A stretch of DNA of 64,000 bases from RH-AL1 sp964244495 (GTDB lineage: Bacteria > Pseudomonadota > Alphaproteobacteria > Rhizobiales > Beijerinckiaceae), in contig CAXTIU010000012.1 in NCBI GenBank assembly GCA_964244495.1, positions 85,271 to 149,270 of the forward strand. Direction: 5' to 3'. The notes beneath the pieces are model-generated. The model saw only the letters and a program-made list of their open reading frames with translations, did no database searches and was not told where the DNA came from. Positions 35,753 through 44,802 of the stretch are shown here, piece after piece; within the stretch, counting starts at the first letter, position 1, and every line of letters starts with the position of its first letter. The position numbers and the translations under genes are program-made.

Positions 35753-36388
35753 TCAACGTCGCACCAGCCCGTGGGCGAGAAGGTCGAAAGCGGCGTCGAG
35801 GTAGCGGCGGACGTCGACGCGCCGAGCGTCGCCGAACAGCATCTGCCAATTATGGTGCAGGAACACCGGCGCCATCACGAGCTGCGGAAACTCTTCGACG
35901 ATCGAGGGTCGGAACTCGCCTCGCGCGACCCCGCGACGCAGGATGGCGGCGAAGGCCTCCGTCGCCGGACCCATGACCTCGGTGTACCAGCGCTCGCTGA
36001 TCCTCGGGAAACGATGTCCCTCGGCGAGCAGGATGCGGAAGATGTCCCTGCCGCACGGATCCTCGACCATGTGCTCGGCGGCGAAGGCGAGGTGATTGCG
36101 CAGGACATCCAACGCCGACGCGTCGGGATCGGCGGCGAGCGAGGCGAGGTTCTCGAAGATCGACCTGGTCTTCTCCTTCAACGTCGCCATGAAAAGGTCC
36201 TCCTTGCTCGGGAAGTACACGTAGATCGTGCCTTTGGTGATCCCGGCGCGGGCAGCCACGTCCTCCAGCCGCGCGGCCGCGAAGCCGCTCAGCGAGAACT
36301 CCTCGAGCGCCGCCTGGAGGATGAGCACCGGTCGCTCGGCCTTGCGCCGACGCCGGACCCCTTTGTCCGCCGTGCCTCCGCTCTTCAT
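35753..36388 (-). CDS. TetR family transcriptional regulator
   Basis: A 211-residue repressor. The N-terminal helix-turn-helix is at ALEEFSLSGFAAARLEDVAARAGITKGTIYVYFPSKEDLF, the classic TetR pattern; the C-terminal ligand domain is divergent as usual. It is transcribed away from an RND efflux operon, and a TetR-type palindrome lies 11 bp upstream of its start codon. It therefore probably represses both itself and the pump in response to a pump substrate. Confidence 0.93.
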   Translation of the reverse strand: MKSGGTADKGVRRRRKAERPVLILQAALEEFSLSGFAAARLEDVAARAGITKGTIYVYFPSKEDLFMATLKEKTRSIFENLASLAADPDASALDVLRNHLAFAAEHMVEDPCGRDIFRILLAEGHRFPRISERWYTEVMGPATEAFAAILRRGVARGEFRPSIVEEFPQLVMAPVFLHHNWQMLFGDARRVDVRRYLDAAFDLLAHGLVRR

Positions 36389-36398
36389 CGTGTCCTTT

Positions 36399-36420
36399 AT
36401 TGACTGACTGGTCGGTAAAT
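36399..36420. promoter_or_regulatory. TetR-type operator between tetR and RND operon
   Basis: The 22-bp imperfect palindrome ATTGACTGACTGGTCGGTAAAT matches its own reverse complement at 16 positions. It is centred on a GACTGACTGGTCGGT core like those bound by AcrR/SmeT-type repressors. Its position in the short divergent gap lets it control both directions. Confidence 0.6.
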
Positions 36421-36449
36421 AGTACGTTTTCGCTCAGTCCCGCAAGCTG

Positions 36450-37598
36450 GTGGAAGCGATGAGGCGAAGCATGCGGCCCGTACCATCCCTCGTGACGGCG
36501 CTGCTGGCTTCGGTGATCTTCGGTGCGCCCTCCGGCCTTCGCGCGGGTGAGACCGTCGGCGCACGAAGCGGGACGCCGGCCGACGCCTGCGACGTCCGTT
36601 GCGTCCTCGTCGAGATCGTCGTCGCGCGGGAGGAAACCTTCGCGCGCCGGCTCGCCCTAACCGGCGCCATCGCGCCGAAGTATCAGACCAATGTCGCCTT
36701 CCGCGCGAGCGGCAGGATCACGCAAAGGCTCGTCGAGGTCGGCGAGCACGTGAGCGCCGATCAGGTTCTGGCGGTACTCGATCCCCGCGATCAGGTGGCG
36801 GCGGTCGACACCGCCACGGCGGCGCTCGCCTCCGCGCAGGCGCTGCTCGTGCAGGCGAGCGTCGCTTTCGAGCGGCAGAAGGCCTTGCTCAAGAGCGGCT
36901 ACACGACCCGGCCGAGCTTCGATGCGGCGCAGCAGCAGCTCCGGACGCAGCAGGCGGCGGCCGACTCCGCGACGGCGGCGCTCGGCACCGCGCGGGAGCA
37001 GTTCGGGTACACCGATCTCAAGGCCGGCGCGGCGGGAACGGTGGTCGGCCGCGACGCCGAGGCGGGCCAGGTGGTGCAGGCCGGCCAGACGGTCTTCGTG
37101 CTGGCCCAGGACGGGCCGCGCGACGCGGTGTTCGACGTCTACGAAGCGGCGCTCACCGAGCCGCCGGCGAGCCGGACCGTCACCGTCGCCCTCCAATCCG
37201 ATCCGGCGGTGGTGACGCGAGGCAGCGTGCGCGAGATTTCCCCCAGCGTCGACGACAAGTCCGGCGCCGTCAGGGTGAAGGTCGAACTCGACGACGTGCC
37301 GGCGCGCATGTCGCTGGGCGCGGCGGTGATCGGCTCCGGCAGCTTCAAGCCGCAGTCGGGCATCGTGCTGCCGCGCGGCGCGCTGTACCGCTGGAACGAC
37401 GCGCCGGCCGTCTGGGTCTACGACCCCGCGAGCCGGGCCGTCGAGCCGCGCGTGGTGAGCGTCAAGCGCTACGACGACGACAGGCTGATCCTATCGGGGG
37501 GCGTGAAGCCGGGCGAGCGGATCGTCACGGCCGGCATCCAGTTCCTGCATCCGGGCCAGGTCGTGGGCGTGGTGCCGGGATGGGACGCGACGCGGTGA
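36450..37598 (+). CDS. RND efflux periplasmic adaptor subunit (first)
   Basis: A 382-residue membrane fusion protein with an N-terminal signal peptide (MRRSMRPVPSLVTALLASVI). It shows the usual order: barrel-sandwich half FRASGRITQRLVEVGEHVSADQVLAVLD, an alpha-hairpin with AQALLVQASVAFERQKALLKSGY, then the second lipoyl half and a beta-barrel/MP domain with LPRGALYRWNDAPAVWVYD. It links the inner-membrane pump to an outer-membrane channel. It overlaps the second adaptor gene. Confidence 0.92.
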   Translation: MEAMRRSMRPVPSLVTALLASVIFGAPSGLRAGETVGARSGTPADACDVRCVLVEIVVAREETFARRLALTGAIAPKYQTNVAFRASGRITQRLVEVGEHVSADQVLAVLDPRDQVAAVDTATAALASAQALLVQASVAFERQKALLKSGYTTRPSFDAAQQQLRTQQAAADSATAALGTAREQFGYTDLKAGAAGTVVGRDAEAGQVVQAGQTVFVLAQDGPRDAVFDVYEAALTEPPASRTVTVALQSDPAVVTRGSVREISPSVDDKSGAVRVKVELDDVPARMSLGAAVIGSGSFKPQSGIVLPRGALYRWNDAPAVWVYDPASRAVEPRVVSVKRYDDDRLILSGGVKPGERIVTAGIQFLHPGQVVGVVPGWDATR

Positions 37599-38704
37599 GA
37601 CACGCCCTGCTCCCGTTCGTCCTGCTGCCGTTTGTCCTGGCCTTGGCCGGTTGCAAGGGCGACGAGGAGCCGCCGGCACCGCTGCGATCGGTGCTGACCA
37701 CCACGGTCGAGCCGGTGAGCGTCGAAACCTTCGGCCCCTTCGCCAGCACCGTCGAGGCGCGCTACCAGACCCAGCTCGGCTTCCAGCTCGCCGGGCGCAT
37801 GGTGGCCCGTGACGTGTTCGTCGGCGACACCGTGCACAAAGGGCAGAGATTGGCGGCGCTCGACCCTGTCGTGACCCAGTTCGCCCTGTTGCGCGCCAAG
37901 GCGGATGTCGCCGACGCGCAGGCGCAACTCGCCAACGCGACCGGGATCGAGGCGCGCCAGCGCACGCTCAACGCCGGCGGCAACGTCGCGCAGGCGACCC
38001 TCGACGGCGCCGTCGCCGGGCGCGACACGGCCAAGGCGCGCCTCGACCAGGCGCAGGCGGCCCTTCGCGTGGCGGAGGACCAGATCGGCTACACCGAGCT
38101 TCACGCGAACTTCGACGGCGTCGTCACCGCCTGGAGCGCGGAGGTGGGGCAATATGTCGACAACGGACAAGCCGTGGTTACGCTCGCCCGCCCCGACGTC
38201 CGCGAGGCCATCGTCGACGTCCCCGACGACTTCATCGGCAAGGTGGCGCCGGGCATGACCTTCCTCGCCCGGCTCCAGGCGGCGCCCGACACGAGCGCGC
38301 GGGCGGTCGTCCGCGAGATCGGCCCGCTCGCCGAGGAGGCGACGCGGACGCACCGGGTCCGGCTCACGCTCACCGACGCCTCGCCCGCGTTCCGGCTCGG
38401 CACGATGCTCAGCCTGTCGCGCGAGGTATCCGTCGTCCCGCACATGCTGGTTCCGGCCGCGGCGGTGCTCAAGGACGGCGGGAAACCGTTCGTCTGGGTC
38501 CTCGGCAGGGACGGCAGGCACGTCGCGCGTCGCGATATCGCCCTTGCCGGCATGGTGGACGATCAGGCCTCGATCACATCCGGCCTCGAGGCGGGCGAGA
38601 GGATCGTGATCGTCGGGGTCCACAGCCTCGGCGACGGCGAGGCGGTCGCCGGCGAGCTGGGCGTCGCCGCGCCCGCCCTGGCGATCGGGACGGCACGCCC
38701 GTGA
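37580..38704 (+). CDS. RND efflux periplasmic adaptor subunit (second), lipoprotein
   Basis: A 374-residue adaptor with a lipoprotein signal: LLPFVLALAGCKGDEEP, so Cys near residue 25 would be lipidated. Lipoyl halves are seen at FQLAGRMVARDVFVGDTVHKGQ and FDGVVTAWSAEVGQYVDNGQ. The ATG at 37580 lies inside the first adaptor; a GTG at 37595 overlaps that gene's TGA (GTGA) and is equally plausible. Two adaptors for one pump is unusual and suggests a hetero-oligomeric adaptor ring, as in a few RND systems. Confidence 0.9.
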   Translation: MGRDAVRHALLPFVLLPFVLALAGCKGDEEPPAPLRSVLTTTVEPVSVETFGPFASTVEARYQTQLGFQLAGRMVARDVFVGDTVHKGQRLAALDPVVTQFALLRAKADVADAQAQLANATGIEARQRTLNAGGNVAQATLDGAVAGRDTAKARLDQAQAALRVAEDQIGYTELHANFDGVVTAWSAEVGQYVDNGQAVVTLARPDVREAIVDVPDDFIGKVAPGMTFLARLQAAPDTSARAVVREIGPLAEEATRTHRVRLTLTDASPAFRLGTMLSLSREVSVVPHMLVPAAAVLKDGGKPFVWVLGRDGRHVARRDIALAGMVDDQASITSGLEAGERIVIVGVHSLGDGEAVAGELGVAAPALAIGTARP

Positions 38705-41700
38705 AGAACTTCAACCTGTCGCGCTGGGCACTCGAGCACCGCTCCTTCGTCTACTTCCTGATGGTCGTCACGGTGATCGCCGGCGTGATCGCCTACGGCA
38801 AGCTCGGGCGCGAGGAGGACCCGTCCTTCGCCATCAAGACCATGATCGTCAGCGCGGACTGGCCGGGCGCCACGGTCGGCGACACGCTCGACCAGGTCAC
38901 CGACCGCATCGAGAAGGAGCTGCAGCAGGTCGATGGGCTCGACTTCACCAGGAGCTACACGACGCCGGGCAAGGCCACCGTCTTCGTGCAGTTCAAGGAC
39001 ACGACCGACCCCAAAAGGTTGCCGGACCTGTTCTACCAGGTGCGCAAGCACATCGGCGACATCCGCAACACCTTCCCCGACACGCTGAAGAGCGTCACCT
39101 TCAACGACGAGTTCGGCGACGTCTACGGCAACCTCTACGCCTTCACCGCCGACGGGCTCTCCATGCGCCAGCTGCGCGACTACGTGGAGGGCGTGCGCTC
39201 GGCCGTGCTCCGGGTGCCCAACATCGGCAAGACGATGCTGGTCGGCACGCAGGACGAATCGATCTACCTCGATTTCTCGACCCGCAAACTCGCCGGGCTC
39301 GGCATCGACACGCAGGCCCTCATCAAGACCTTGCAGGCGCAGAACGCCATCGCGCCGTCCGGCGTGGTGCAGGCCGGCGCCGAGCAGGTGTCCGTGCGCG
39401 TCGGCGGCCAGTTCACCTCCGAGGCGAGCCTGAAGGCCATCAACCTCCGGGTGAACGACCGCTTCTTCCGCCTGTCCGACGTCGCCGACATCCACCGCGG
39501 CTACCCCGACCCGCCGCAACCCTTGTTCCGCTACGACGGGCAACCGGCGATCGGCCTCGCCATCGCGATGCGGCAGGGCGGCAACCTCCTCGTGTTCGGC
39601 AAGGACCTGAAGGCCAAGATGCGCACCGTGGAGGCGACGCTGCCGATCGGGGTCGGCGTCCACCTCGTGTCCGACCAGCCGCGCATCGTCGAGCACGCCG
39701 TCGGCGGCTTCACCGAGGCGCTGGGCGAGGCCATCGCCATCGTGCTGCTCGTCTCCTTCATCAGCCTCGGCGTCAGGGCCGGCCTCGTCGTGTCGATCTC
39801 CATCCCCCTCGTGCTGGCGGCGACCTTCGTGGTGCTGGAGATCATGGGCGTCACCTTGCAGCGCATCTCGCTCGGCGCGCTGATCATCGCGCTCGGCCTC
39901 CTCGTCGACGACGCGATGATCACGGTGGAGATGATGGTGGCGCGCCTCGAGCACGGCGACACCCGCACGCAGGCGGCGACCTTCGCCTACACGTCCACCG
40001 CCTTCCCCATGCTGACCGGAACGCTCGCCACCGTCGCCGGCTTCCTGCCGATCGGCTTCAACGGCTCGGCGGCGGGCGAGTACACCTACAGCCTGTTCGT
40101 GGTGATCGCGGTCTCCCTGCTCGTCTCGTGGGTGGTCGCGGTGCTGTTCGCGCCGCTGATCGGCGTCAAGATCCTGCCCAAGGCGCTCAAGCATCACGCC
40201 GGCGGCCCAGGCCGCGCGATGCGCGCGTTCCGGGCGTTCCTGCTGGTGACGATGCGCTGGCGCTGGATCACGGTGGGGCTCACGCTCGCCACCCTCGCGC
40301 TGGCGCTCTTCGGCATGCGCTTCGTGCAGCAGCAGTTCTTCCCCGCGTCCGACCGCCCCGAGATCCTCGTCGACATGACGCTGCCGCACGCGAGCAGCAC
40401 GGGCGAGACCAAGAAGCAGATGGATCGTTTCGAGGCCTACCTCACCGGCAACCCCGACGTCGTCAAGTGGAGCTCCTACGTGGGCGAAGGCGCGATCCGC
40501 TTCTACCTGCCGCTCGACCAGCAGCTCGGCAACAGCTTCTACGGACAGGTCGTGATCGAGACGACGTCGCTGGCGGCCCGCAACAAGCTGATGCCGATCC
40601 TGGCGAAGTTCGGCCGCGAACGGTTCGTCGGCACCGACGTCTTCGTCCACTCGCTCGACCTCGGGCCGCCGGTCGGACGTCCCGTGCAGTACCGCATCAG
40701 CGGCCCGGACGTGCAGGCGGTGCGCCAGCGGGCCGTGCAGCTCGCCCGCATCGTCGGCGCCAACGCGCACCTCGGCGTGCCGACCTACGACTGGAACGAG
40801 CCGGGACAGGTGCTGCAGGTCGACATCCTGCAGGACAAGGCCAGGCAGCTCGGCGTCACCGCGCAGGACATCGCCGGCATCCTGAACGCCGTGGCCCAGG
40901 GCACCAACATCACGCAGGTGCGCGACTCGATCTACCTCGTCAACGTCGTCGGACGCGCCCAGGCGCTGGAACGCAACTCCATCGACACGCTGGGAGGCCT
41001 GCAGGTGGCGCTGTCGAACGGGCGGATCGTGCCCCTCCTCGCCTTCGCGCGGCTGGACTACGGCCTGGAACAGCCGATCGTCTGGCGCCGCGACAGGCTG
41101 CCGACCATCACGCTGCGCTCCACCATCGTGGATACGACGCAGCCCGCCACCGTCGTCGCGCAGCTGAAGCCGCAGATCGACGCCTTCGCCAAGGACCTGC
41201 CGATGGGCTTCGTGCTCGCCACCGGCGGCGCCGTGGAGGAAAGCGCCAAGGGCCAGGGGCCGATCGCCTCCGTGGTGCCGGTGATGCTGCTGACGATGGC
41301 CTTCCTGCTGATGGTGCAGCTGCAAAGCTTCGGCAAGCTGCTGCTCGTCATCTCCGTGGCGCCGCTCGGCCTGATCGGCGTCGTCGCCGCCCTGCTGCCC
41401 TCGGGGGCGCCGCTCGGCTTCGTCGCCATCCTCGGCGTGCTCGCGCTGATCGGCATCATCATCCGCAACTCGGTCATTCTCGTCGCGCAGATCGACGAGA
41501 CGCTCGCGGAGGGTCTCGCGCCCTGGGACGCGGTGGTGGAGGCGACCTGCCACCGGGTCCGGCCGATCCTGCTCACCGCCGCCGCCGCCAGTCTCGGCAT
41601 GATCCCGATCGCCCGCGAGGTGTTCTGGGGTCCGATGGCCTACGCGATGATCGGCGGCATCCTCGCCGGCACCGTGCTCACCCTGGTGTTCCTGCCGGCC

Positions 41701-41802
41701 CTCTACGTCGGCTGCTACCGCATCCGGCCGGACGCGGTCGCTTCGCCGCCCGAACGGGTCCGGACGGGCGAGAACGTCACGCCGCTCCGGGTGCGGTCGT
41801 GA
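38701..41802 (+). CDS. RND family efflux permease
   Basis: A 1033-residue inner-membrane proton antiporter with 12 helices and two large periplasmic loops. The proton-relay aspartates in helix 4 are at LGLLVDDAMITVEMMVARLE. The N-terminus KNFNLSRWALEHRSFVYFLMV and the sequence KLGREEDPSFAIKTM are typical of the HAE1-related group paired with double adaptors. Translation starts at a GTG overlapping the adaptor's TGA (GTGA). No outer-membrane channel gene follows, so a chromosomal TolC-type channel elsewhere is needed. Confidence 0.95.
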   Translation: MKNFNLSRWALEHRSFVYFLMVVTVIAGVIAYGKLGREEDPSFAIKTMIVSADWPGATVGDTLDQVTDRIEKELQQVDGLDFTRSYTTPGKATVFVQFKDTTDPKRLPDLFYQVRKHIGDIRNTFPDTLKSVTFNDEFGDVYGNLYAFTADGLSMRQLRDYVEGVRSAVLRVPNIGKTMLVGTQDESIYLDFSTRKLAGLGIDTQALIKTLQAQNAIAPSGVVQAGAEQVSVRVGGQFTSEASLKAINLRVNDRFFRLSDVADIHRGYPDPPQPLFRYDGQPAIGLAIAMRQGGNLLVFGKDLKAKMRTVEATLPIGVGVHLVSDQPRIVEHAVGGFTEALGEAIAIVLLVSFISLGVRAGLVVSISIPLVLAATFVVLEIMGVTLQRISLGALIIALGLLVDDAMITVEMMVARLEHGDTRTQAATFAYTSTAFPMLTGTLATVAGFLPIGFNGSAAGEYTYSLFVVIAVSLLVSWVVAVLFAPLIGVKILPKALKHHAGGPGRAMRAFRAFLLVTMRWRWITVGLTLATLALALFGMRFVQQQFFPASDRPEILVDMTLPHASSTGETKKQMDRFEAYLTGNPDVVKWSSYVGEGAIRFYLPLDQQLGNSFYGQVVIETTSLAARNKLMPILAKFGRERFVGTDVFVHSLDLGPPVGRPVQYRISGPDVQAVRQRAVQLARIVGANAHLGVPTYDWNEPGQVLQVDILQDKARQLGVTAQDIAGILNAVAQGTNITQVRDSIYLVNVVGRAQALERNSIDTLGGLQVALSNGRIVPLLAFARLDYGLEQPIVWRRDRLPTITLRSTIVDTTQPATVVAQLKPQIDAFAKDLPMGFVLATGGAVEESAKGQGPIASVVPVMLLTMAFLLMVQLQSFGKLLLVISVAPLGLIGVVAALLPSGAPLGFVAILGVLALIGIIIRNSVILVAQIDETLAEGLAPWDAVVEATCHRVRPILLTAAAASLGMIPIAREVFWGPMAYAMIGGILAGTVLTLVFLPALYVGCYRIRPDAVASPPERVRTGENVTPLRVRS

Positions 41803-41818
41803 CGGAGCATCCGCGTCC

Positions 41819-42925
41819 TCACAGCTGGCTGAAGAAGCGCATCATCTCGCGGCTGGCGTCGGGGCCGCGCGGGTCGGTGTAGGAGCCGGCCGCGCTGCCA
41901 CCCGACCAGGCGTGTCCTGCCCCCTCCAGCATCCATTCCTCCACCGCGACGCGCGACGCCGCATCCCTGAAAACCCGGCGCGTGAAATCCATGCCGCCGT
42001 CCGAGCGGCCGGCGATGGTCTCCGGGTTCGACAAACCCGCCTTCGCCTGATCGGTCAGGTAACCGGCGTTGGCGGGGTTGACGGTGCCGTCCGCCGTGCC
42101 GTGGAACACGATGGTCGGCACCACGCGCGTCGGACGGCCGTCGGCCGCGCCCGCCGGCGCCCCGCCGCCCCGCATGGCGGCGAAGGCCGAGCCCATGTCG
42201 CGCGCCGCCCCGCATGCCAAGCCGGAATGCACGCCGACGCCGGCGTAAAGGTCGGGGTAGCGTTGTCCCATGATCGCCGCGGCCGCGCCGCCGGCGGAGA
42301 GCCCGGCCACGTACACCTTGCCGGCGGCCACGGGTCGGTCGCGCATGACCTCGCGGGTGATCGCGGCGATCAGCGAGGGCTCGCCGCCGTCGCGCTGCTG
42401 GTCGCCCGGCTTGAACCAGTTCCAGCATCGGGACATGTTGGCCGCCTGCGTCTGCTCGGGATAGGCGACGAGGAAGCCCATCTCATCGGCGAGTTCGTTC
42501 ATCCGCGTGCCGGCGGCGAAGTCGTCGGGCGACTGAGTGCAGCCGTGCAGCATGACGACCAGCGGCAGCGGCGCGTCGTCGAAGCGCGCCGGCGTGTAGA
42601 GCTTGTAGCGCCGCTGGCCGGCGGCGTTGCTGACCGCGCGCGTCTCGAAGCGGGATGTCCGCGGTTTCGGGGCCGCGCGCTCCGCGCCGTCGCGAGCCGC
42701 GTGCGGCCTCGAAGCGGTTTCGGGTCGCGTGATCGGCTGAAAGCGAATGTTTCCTTCGGACTTGGACGACGTGTCGGGTCGCGCGTCGGTCGGGTTGATG
42801 CCGGCCAGTCCCTGCTTGATCACGGCGACCGCGTCGGCGAGCCGTCCGGCGCGTGTCAGTCGCAGAGCGTCTTTCATCGAGCCGATCTTCATAGCGTCGA
42901 GCTTCGGGTTGAAGGGAGCGTTCAT
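41819..42925 (-). CDS. extracellular-type PHB depolymerase esterase
   Basis: A 368-residue alpha/beta hydrolase of the LpqC/PhaZ group. The oxyanion region is VVMLHGCTQSPDDFAAGTRMN, the lipase box is VAGLSAGGAAAAIM and the catalytic histidine is in AGHAWSGG. The N-terminus (MKIGSMKDALRLTRAGRLADAVAVIKQGL) resembles a phasin-like/PHA-binding leader found in this group. No signal peptide is visible, so it may act on intracellular granules or leave by another route. It is 36 bp behind a ribbon-helix-helix regulator gene. Confidence 0.88.
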   Translation of the reverse strand: MNAPFNPKLDAMKIGSMKDALRLTRAGRLADAVAVIKQGLAGINPTDARPDTSSKSEGNIRFQPITRPETASRPHAARDGAERAAPKPRTSRFETRAVSNAAGQRRYKLYTPARFDDAPLPLVVMLHGCTQSPDDFAAGTRMNELADEMGFLVAYPEQTQAANMSRCWNWFKPGDQQRDGGEPSLIAAITREVMRDRPVAAGKVYVAGLSAGGAAAAIMGQRYPDLYAGVGVHSGLACGAARDMGSAFAAMRGGGAPAGAADGRPTRVVPTIVFHGTADGTVNPANAGYLTDQAKAGLSNPETIAGRSDGGMDFTRRVFRDAASRVAVEEWMLEGAGHAWSGGSAAGSYTDPRGPDASREMMRFFSQL

Positions 42926-42961
42926 CGATCATCCTGTCGTGTTGGAGCGGTCCCGATGCGG

Positions 42962-43378
42962 TCAGACCATGCGGTCCCGCAGCGCGTTCTTGACGTCGGG
43001 ACTCGCCTGAAGCGTTCCCAGGATCTGGATCGAGGCGATCGAGGCTCGCGCGAGTTCGGGCGAGACATCGGACGCGATGCTGGCCAGGCCGACGACGCGG
43101 ATGTCGATCGGTGCGGCCGCCTCCCGCGCGGCCTCCAGTTCGGCACGCCCGTAATGCCGCAACCCGAACTCCAGCTTGTCCCTGGCGATCGATTTTCTCA
43201 TCGCGTCGTCTTGGCGATCGAGAAGGTTGCGGATCGCCGTACGGATCAGGTCGGTTCGATTGGAATAGAATCCCTCGCGAACCAGCAGATCAATGCGCCC
43301 GAGATCGACGTGGCCAAGATTGAGCGTGATCTTCTCCGTGTCGGGAAAACGTGGCCGATCGCGGCTGACATCGCTCAT
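42962..43378 (-). CDS. CopG/ribbon-helix-helix family regulator
   Basis: A 138-residue protein starting MSDVSRDRPRFPDTEKITLNLGHVDLGRIDLLV. The beta strand followed by EGFYSNRTDLIRTAIRNLLDR is the ribbon-helix-helix DNA-binding pattern. I chose the innermost of several in-frame ATGs because GGAG lies at the right distance and the family begins there. The leader just upstream is a 34-bp palindrome, a likely autoregulatory operator. It is probably co-transcribed with the PHB depolymerase gene. Confidence 0.85.
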   Translation of the reverse strand: MSDVSRDRPRFPDTEKITLNLGHVDLGRIDLLVREGFYSNRTDLIRTAIRNLLDRQDDAMRKSIARDKLEFGLRHYGRAELEAAREAAAPIDIRVVGLASIASDVSPELARASIASIQILGTLQASPDVKNALRDRMV

Positions 43379-43382
43379 ATCC

Positions 43383-43416
43383 ATCTCCATACCATCCATA
43401 TGGATGGTACGGAGAT
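43383..43416. promoter_or_regulatory. 34-bp palindrome at the start of the ribbon-helix-helix gene
   Basis: The central 20 bp, TACCATCCATATGGATGGTA, is a perfect palindrome. After one mismatched pair the arms continue as ATCTCC / GGAGAT. It overlaps the ribosome-binding site of the regulator gene, so binding would block translation or transcription. Confidence 0.65.
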
Positions 43417-43504
43417 GCTTGGCAAGCGTGTTCGATGAAGCGTCATGTTTGTTGCTCGGGATCCTTGTCGATCCCGGGACGCGTGCGATCATCGCAAGGC
43501 GTCG

Positions 43505-43528
43505 AAGGCCGGCGTAGGAGCCGGCCTT
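43505..43528 (-). terminator. hairpin terminator after the 43.6-kb secreted-protein gene
   Basis: A 9-bp perfect stem AAGGCCGGC / GCCGGCCTT with a 6-base loop. It lies 48 bp past the stop of the minus-strand gene, with only a short T-run. Confidence 0.6.
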
Positions 43529-43575
43529 TCACCCGCGTCCCTGATATTGGACGGATGGTCACCCTTTGTCCGCGA

Positions 43576-43908
43576 TCATGGGCCGCTGCCGTTGGCGGGC
43601 AAGCCGCCCGAGGGTCCGCCCGTCGCGGATTGCTTCGCGGCGGGATCGAGTTCCGATGTCGTGCCGGGCGCCCGCTCGGACTGGATGGTTTGCCTGAACA
43701 CGTCGGCGCCCGGCCCTTCGTAAGGGTGGTCGGCGGGGGCATCGCCATGACGCGGGTTCGTCCGAGCGAACCTGTCGCCCGGCGCGCCGGTGTGCGCGTG
43801 AAGGCGGTGGCCGGCCACCTTGGCGTGGCGGCTCCGCGCCTGCGCCGTCGGCATCGATAGGAGGAGGATGGCGGCGGTGGCAGCGATGCAAGCGGGGTGA
43901 CGAGTCAT
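43576..43908 (-). CDS. small secreted protein, paralogue A
   Basis: A 110-residue protein with a signal peptide ending AQARS. The mature C-terminal half reads YEGPGADVFRQTIQSERAPG, then a TSELDPAAKQSATGGPSGGLP segment. It is clearly paralogous to the gene at 44081-44437 and shares the GGPxGG ending with the protein at 33017. Probably periplasmic or surface-exposed, of unknown function. It is followed by its own hairpin terminator and so is a single-gene unit. Confidence 0.7.
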   Translation of the reverse strand: MTRHPACIAATAAILLLSMPTAQARSRHAKVAGHRLHAHTGAPGDRFARTNPRHGDAPADHPYEGPGADVFRQTIQSERAPGTTSELDPAAKQSATGGPSGGLPANGSGP

Positions 43909-44006
43909 GGAGCGCTTCGCCCTTCACCGTTCCTGAGTACGTGCCGCCTGCCGGTGTCCCAAGCGGCCGATCGTCGCCCGCTACTCGTCGACCTTTCGTT
44001 GGACAA

Positions 44007-44036
44007 CGGAAGGCTGGCACGTTGCCCAGCCTTCCG
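44007..44036 (-). terminator. hairpin terminator after paralogue B
   Basis: An 11-bp perfect stem CGGAAGGCTGG / CCAGCCTTCCG with an 8-base loop, 45 bp past the minus-strand stop. It resembles the terminator of paralogue A in placement. Confidence 0.6.
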
Positions 44037-44080
44037 CTCACGGAGGGGGGACGGCAAGGCGATCTGGGCTGCCCTATCGC

Positions 44081-44437
44081 TTAACGGCCGCCGCCGCTCT
44101 GGCTCGGAAGGCCGCCGGCTGGGCCGCCGGTCGCGGTTTCTTTCGCGTCGGGATCGAGTTCCAGCGTCACGCCCGGTTCGTGCGCCGATTGGATCGTCCG
44201 ACGGAACACCTCGGCGCCCGGTCCGTAGTACGATGGATCGTAAGGCGCTTCTTCGTAGCCGTAGCGCGGATCCACCGGATAGCCCTGGCGGAAGCCGACG
44301 CTGCCGCCGTAGGCATAGCGATGGTGATAATGGTGCCGTGCCGCGATCCTGCCATGACGGGGTTTGGCTTCGACCGACGACACCGATACGGATAAGATGG
44401 CGACGCCCGATATCATGTACAAAAGCTGACGCTTCAT
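44081..44437 (-). CDS. small secreted protein, paralogue B
   Basis: A 118-residue protein with signal peptide MKRQLLYMISGVAILSVSVSSVEAK. Next comes a His/Tyr-rich segment (ARHHYHHRYAYGG), then YYGPGAEVFRRTIQSAHEPG and LELDPDAKETATGGPAGGLP. The conserved block of about 45 residues matches paralogue A almost position by position. Histidine clustering could mean metal binding, but that is inference. It forms a single-gene unit with a terminator. Confidence 0.7.
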   Translation of the reverse strand: MKRQLLYMISGVAILSVSVSSVEAKPRHGRIAARHHYHHRYAYGGSVGFRQGYPVDPRYGYEEAPYDPSYYGPGAEVFRRTIQSAHEPGVTLELDPDAKETATGGPAGGLPSQSGGGR

Positions 44438-44802
44438 AGTAATCGCTTCCCTAAACTGCTATGGGGAGGAACGGAGCGTCGGCATCCAAGTTCCTGGCCG
44501 CTCGGAGCAGCCTGGATCAATTTCTTGGCATGTTGCCGGACTTCCCATCGCACGCGTTGAACGTGTTTCATGAGCGTTTCATTGAGCCGTGCTCTTGGCG
44601 GTGCCGGCCAAAGACGACGCGCGCGGGCGATCCACGTCATGATGCCGCGCCGGGCTGACATCCTGTCGAGGCCGCGCCGGTGCCCGTAATGCCACGCCCG
44701 TGGCGTCGCCCTCGCAGCCCGGCGCGACCGCAGCGGCTCGCGTCGTCGGACCGATCTGGCTCGCGGTTTGCTCGGCCGCCCCGGCAACGCAAGGAGGGCG
44801 AC

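Noticed and set aside
38563..41553. 996-codon open frame antisense to the RND permease
   Set aside because: It has His/Arg/Asp-rich shadow composition typical of the complement of a high-GC gene, with no domain or ribosome-binding site.
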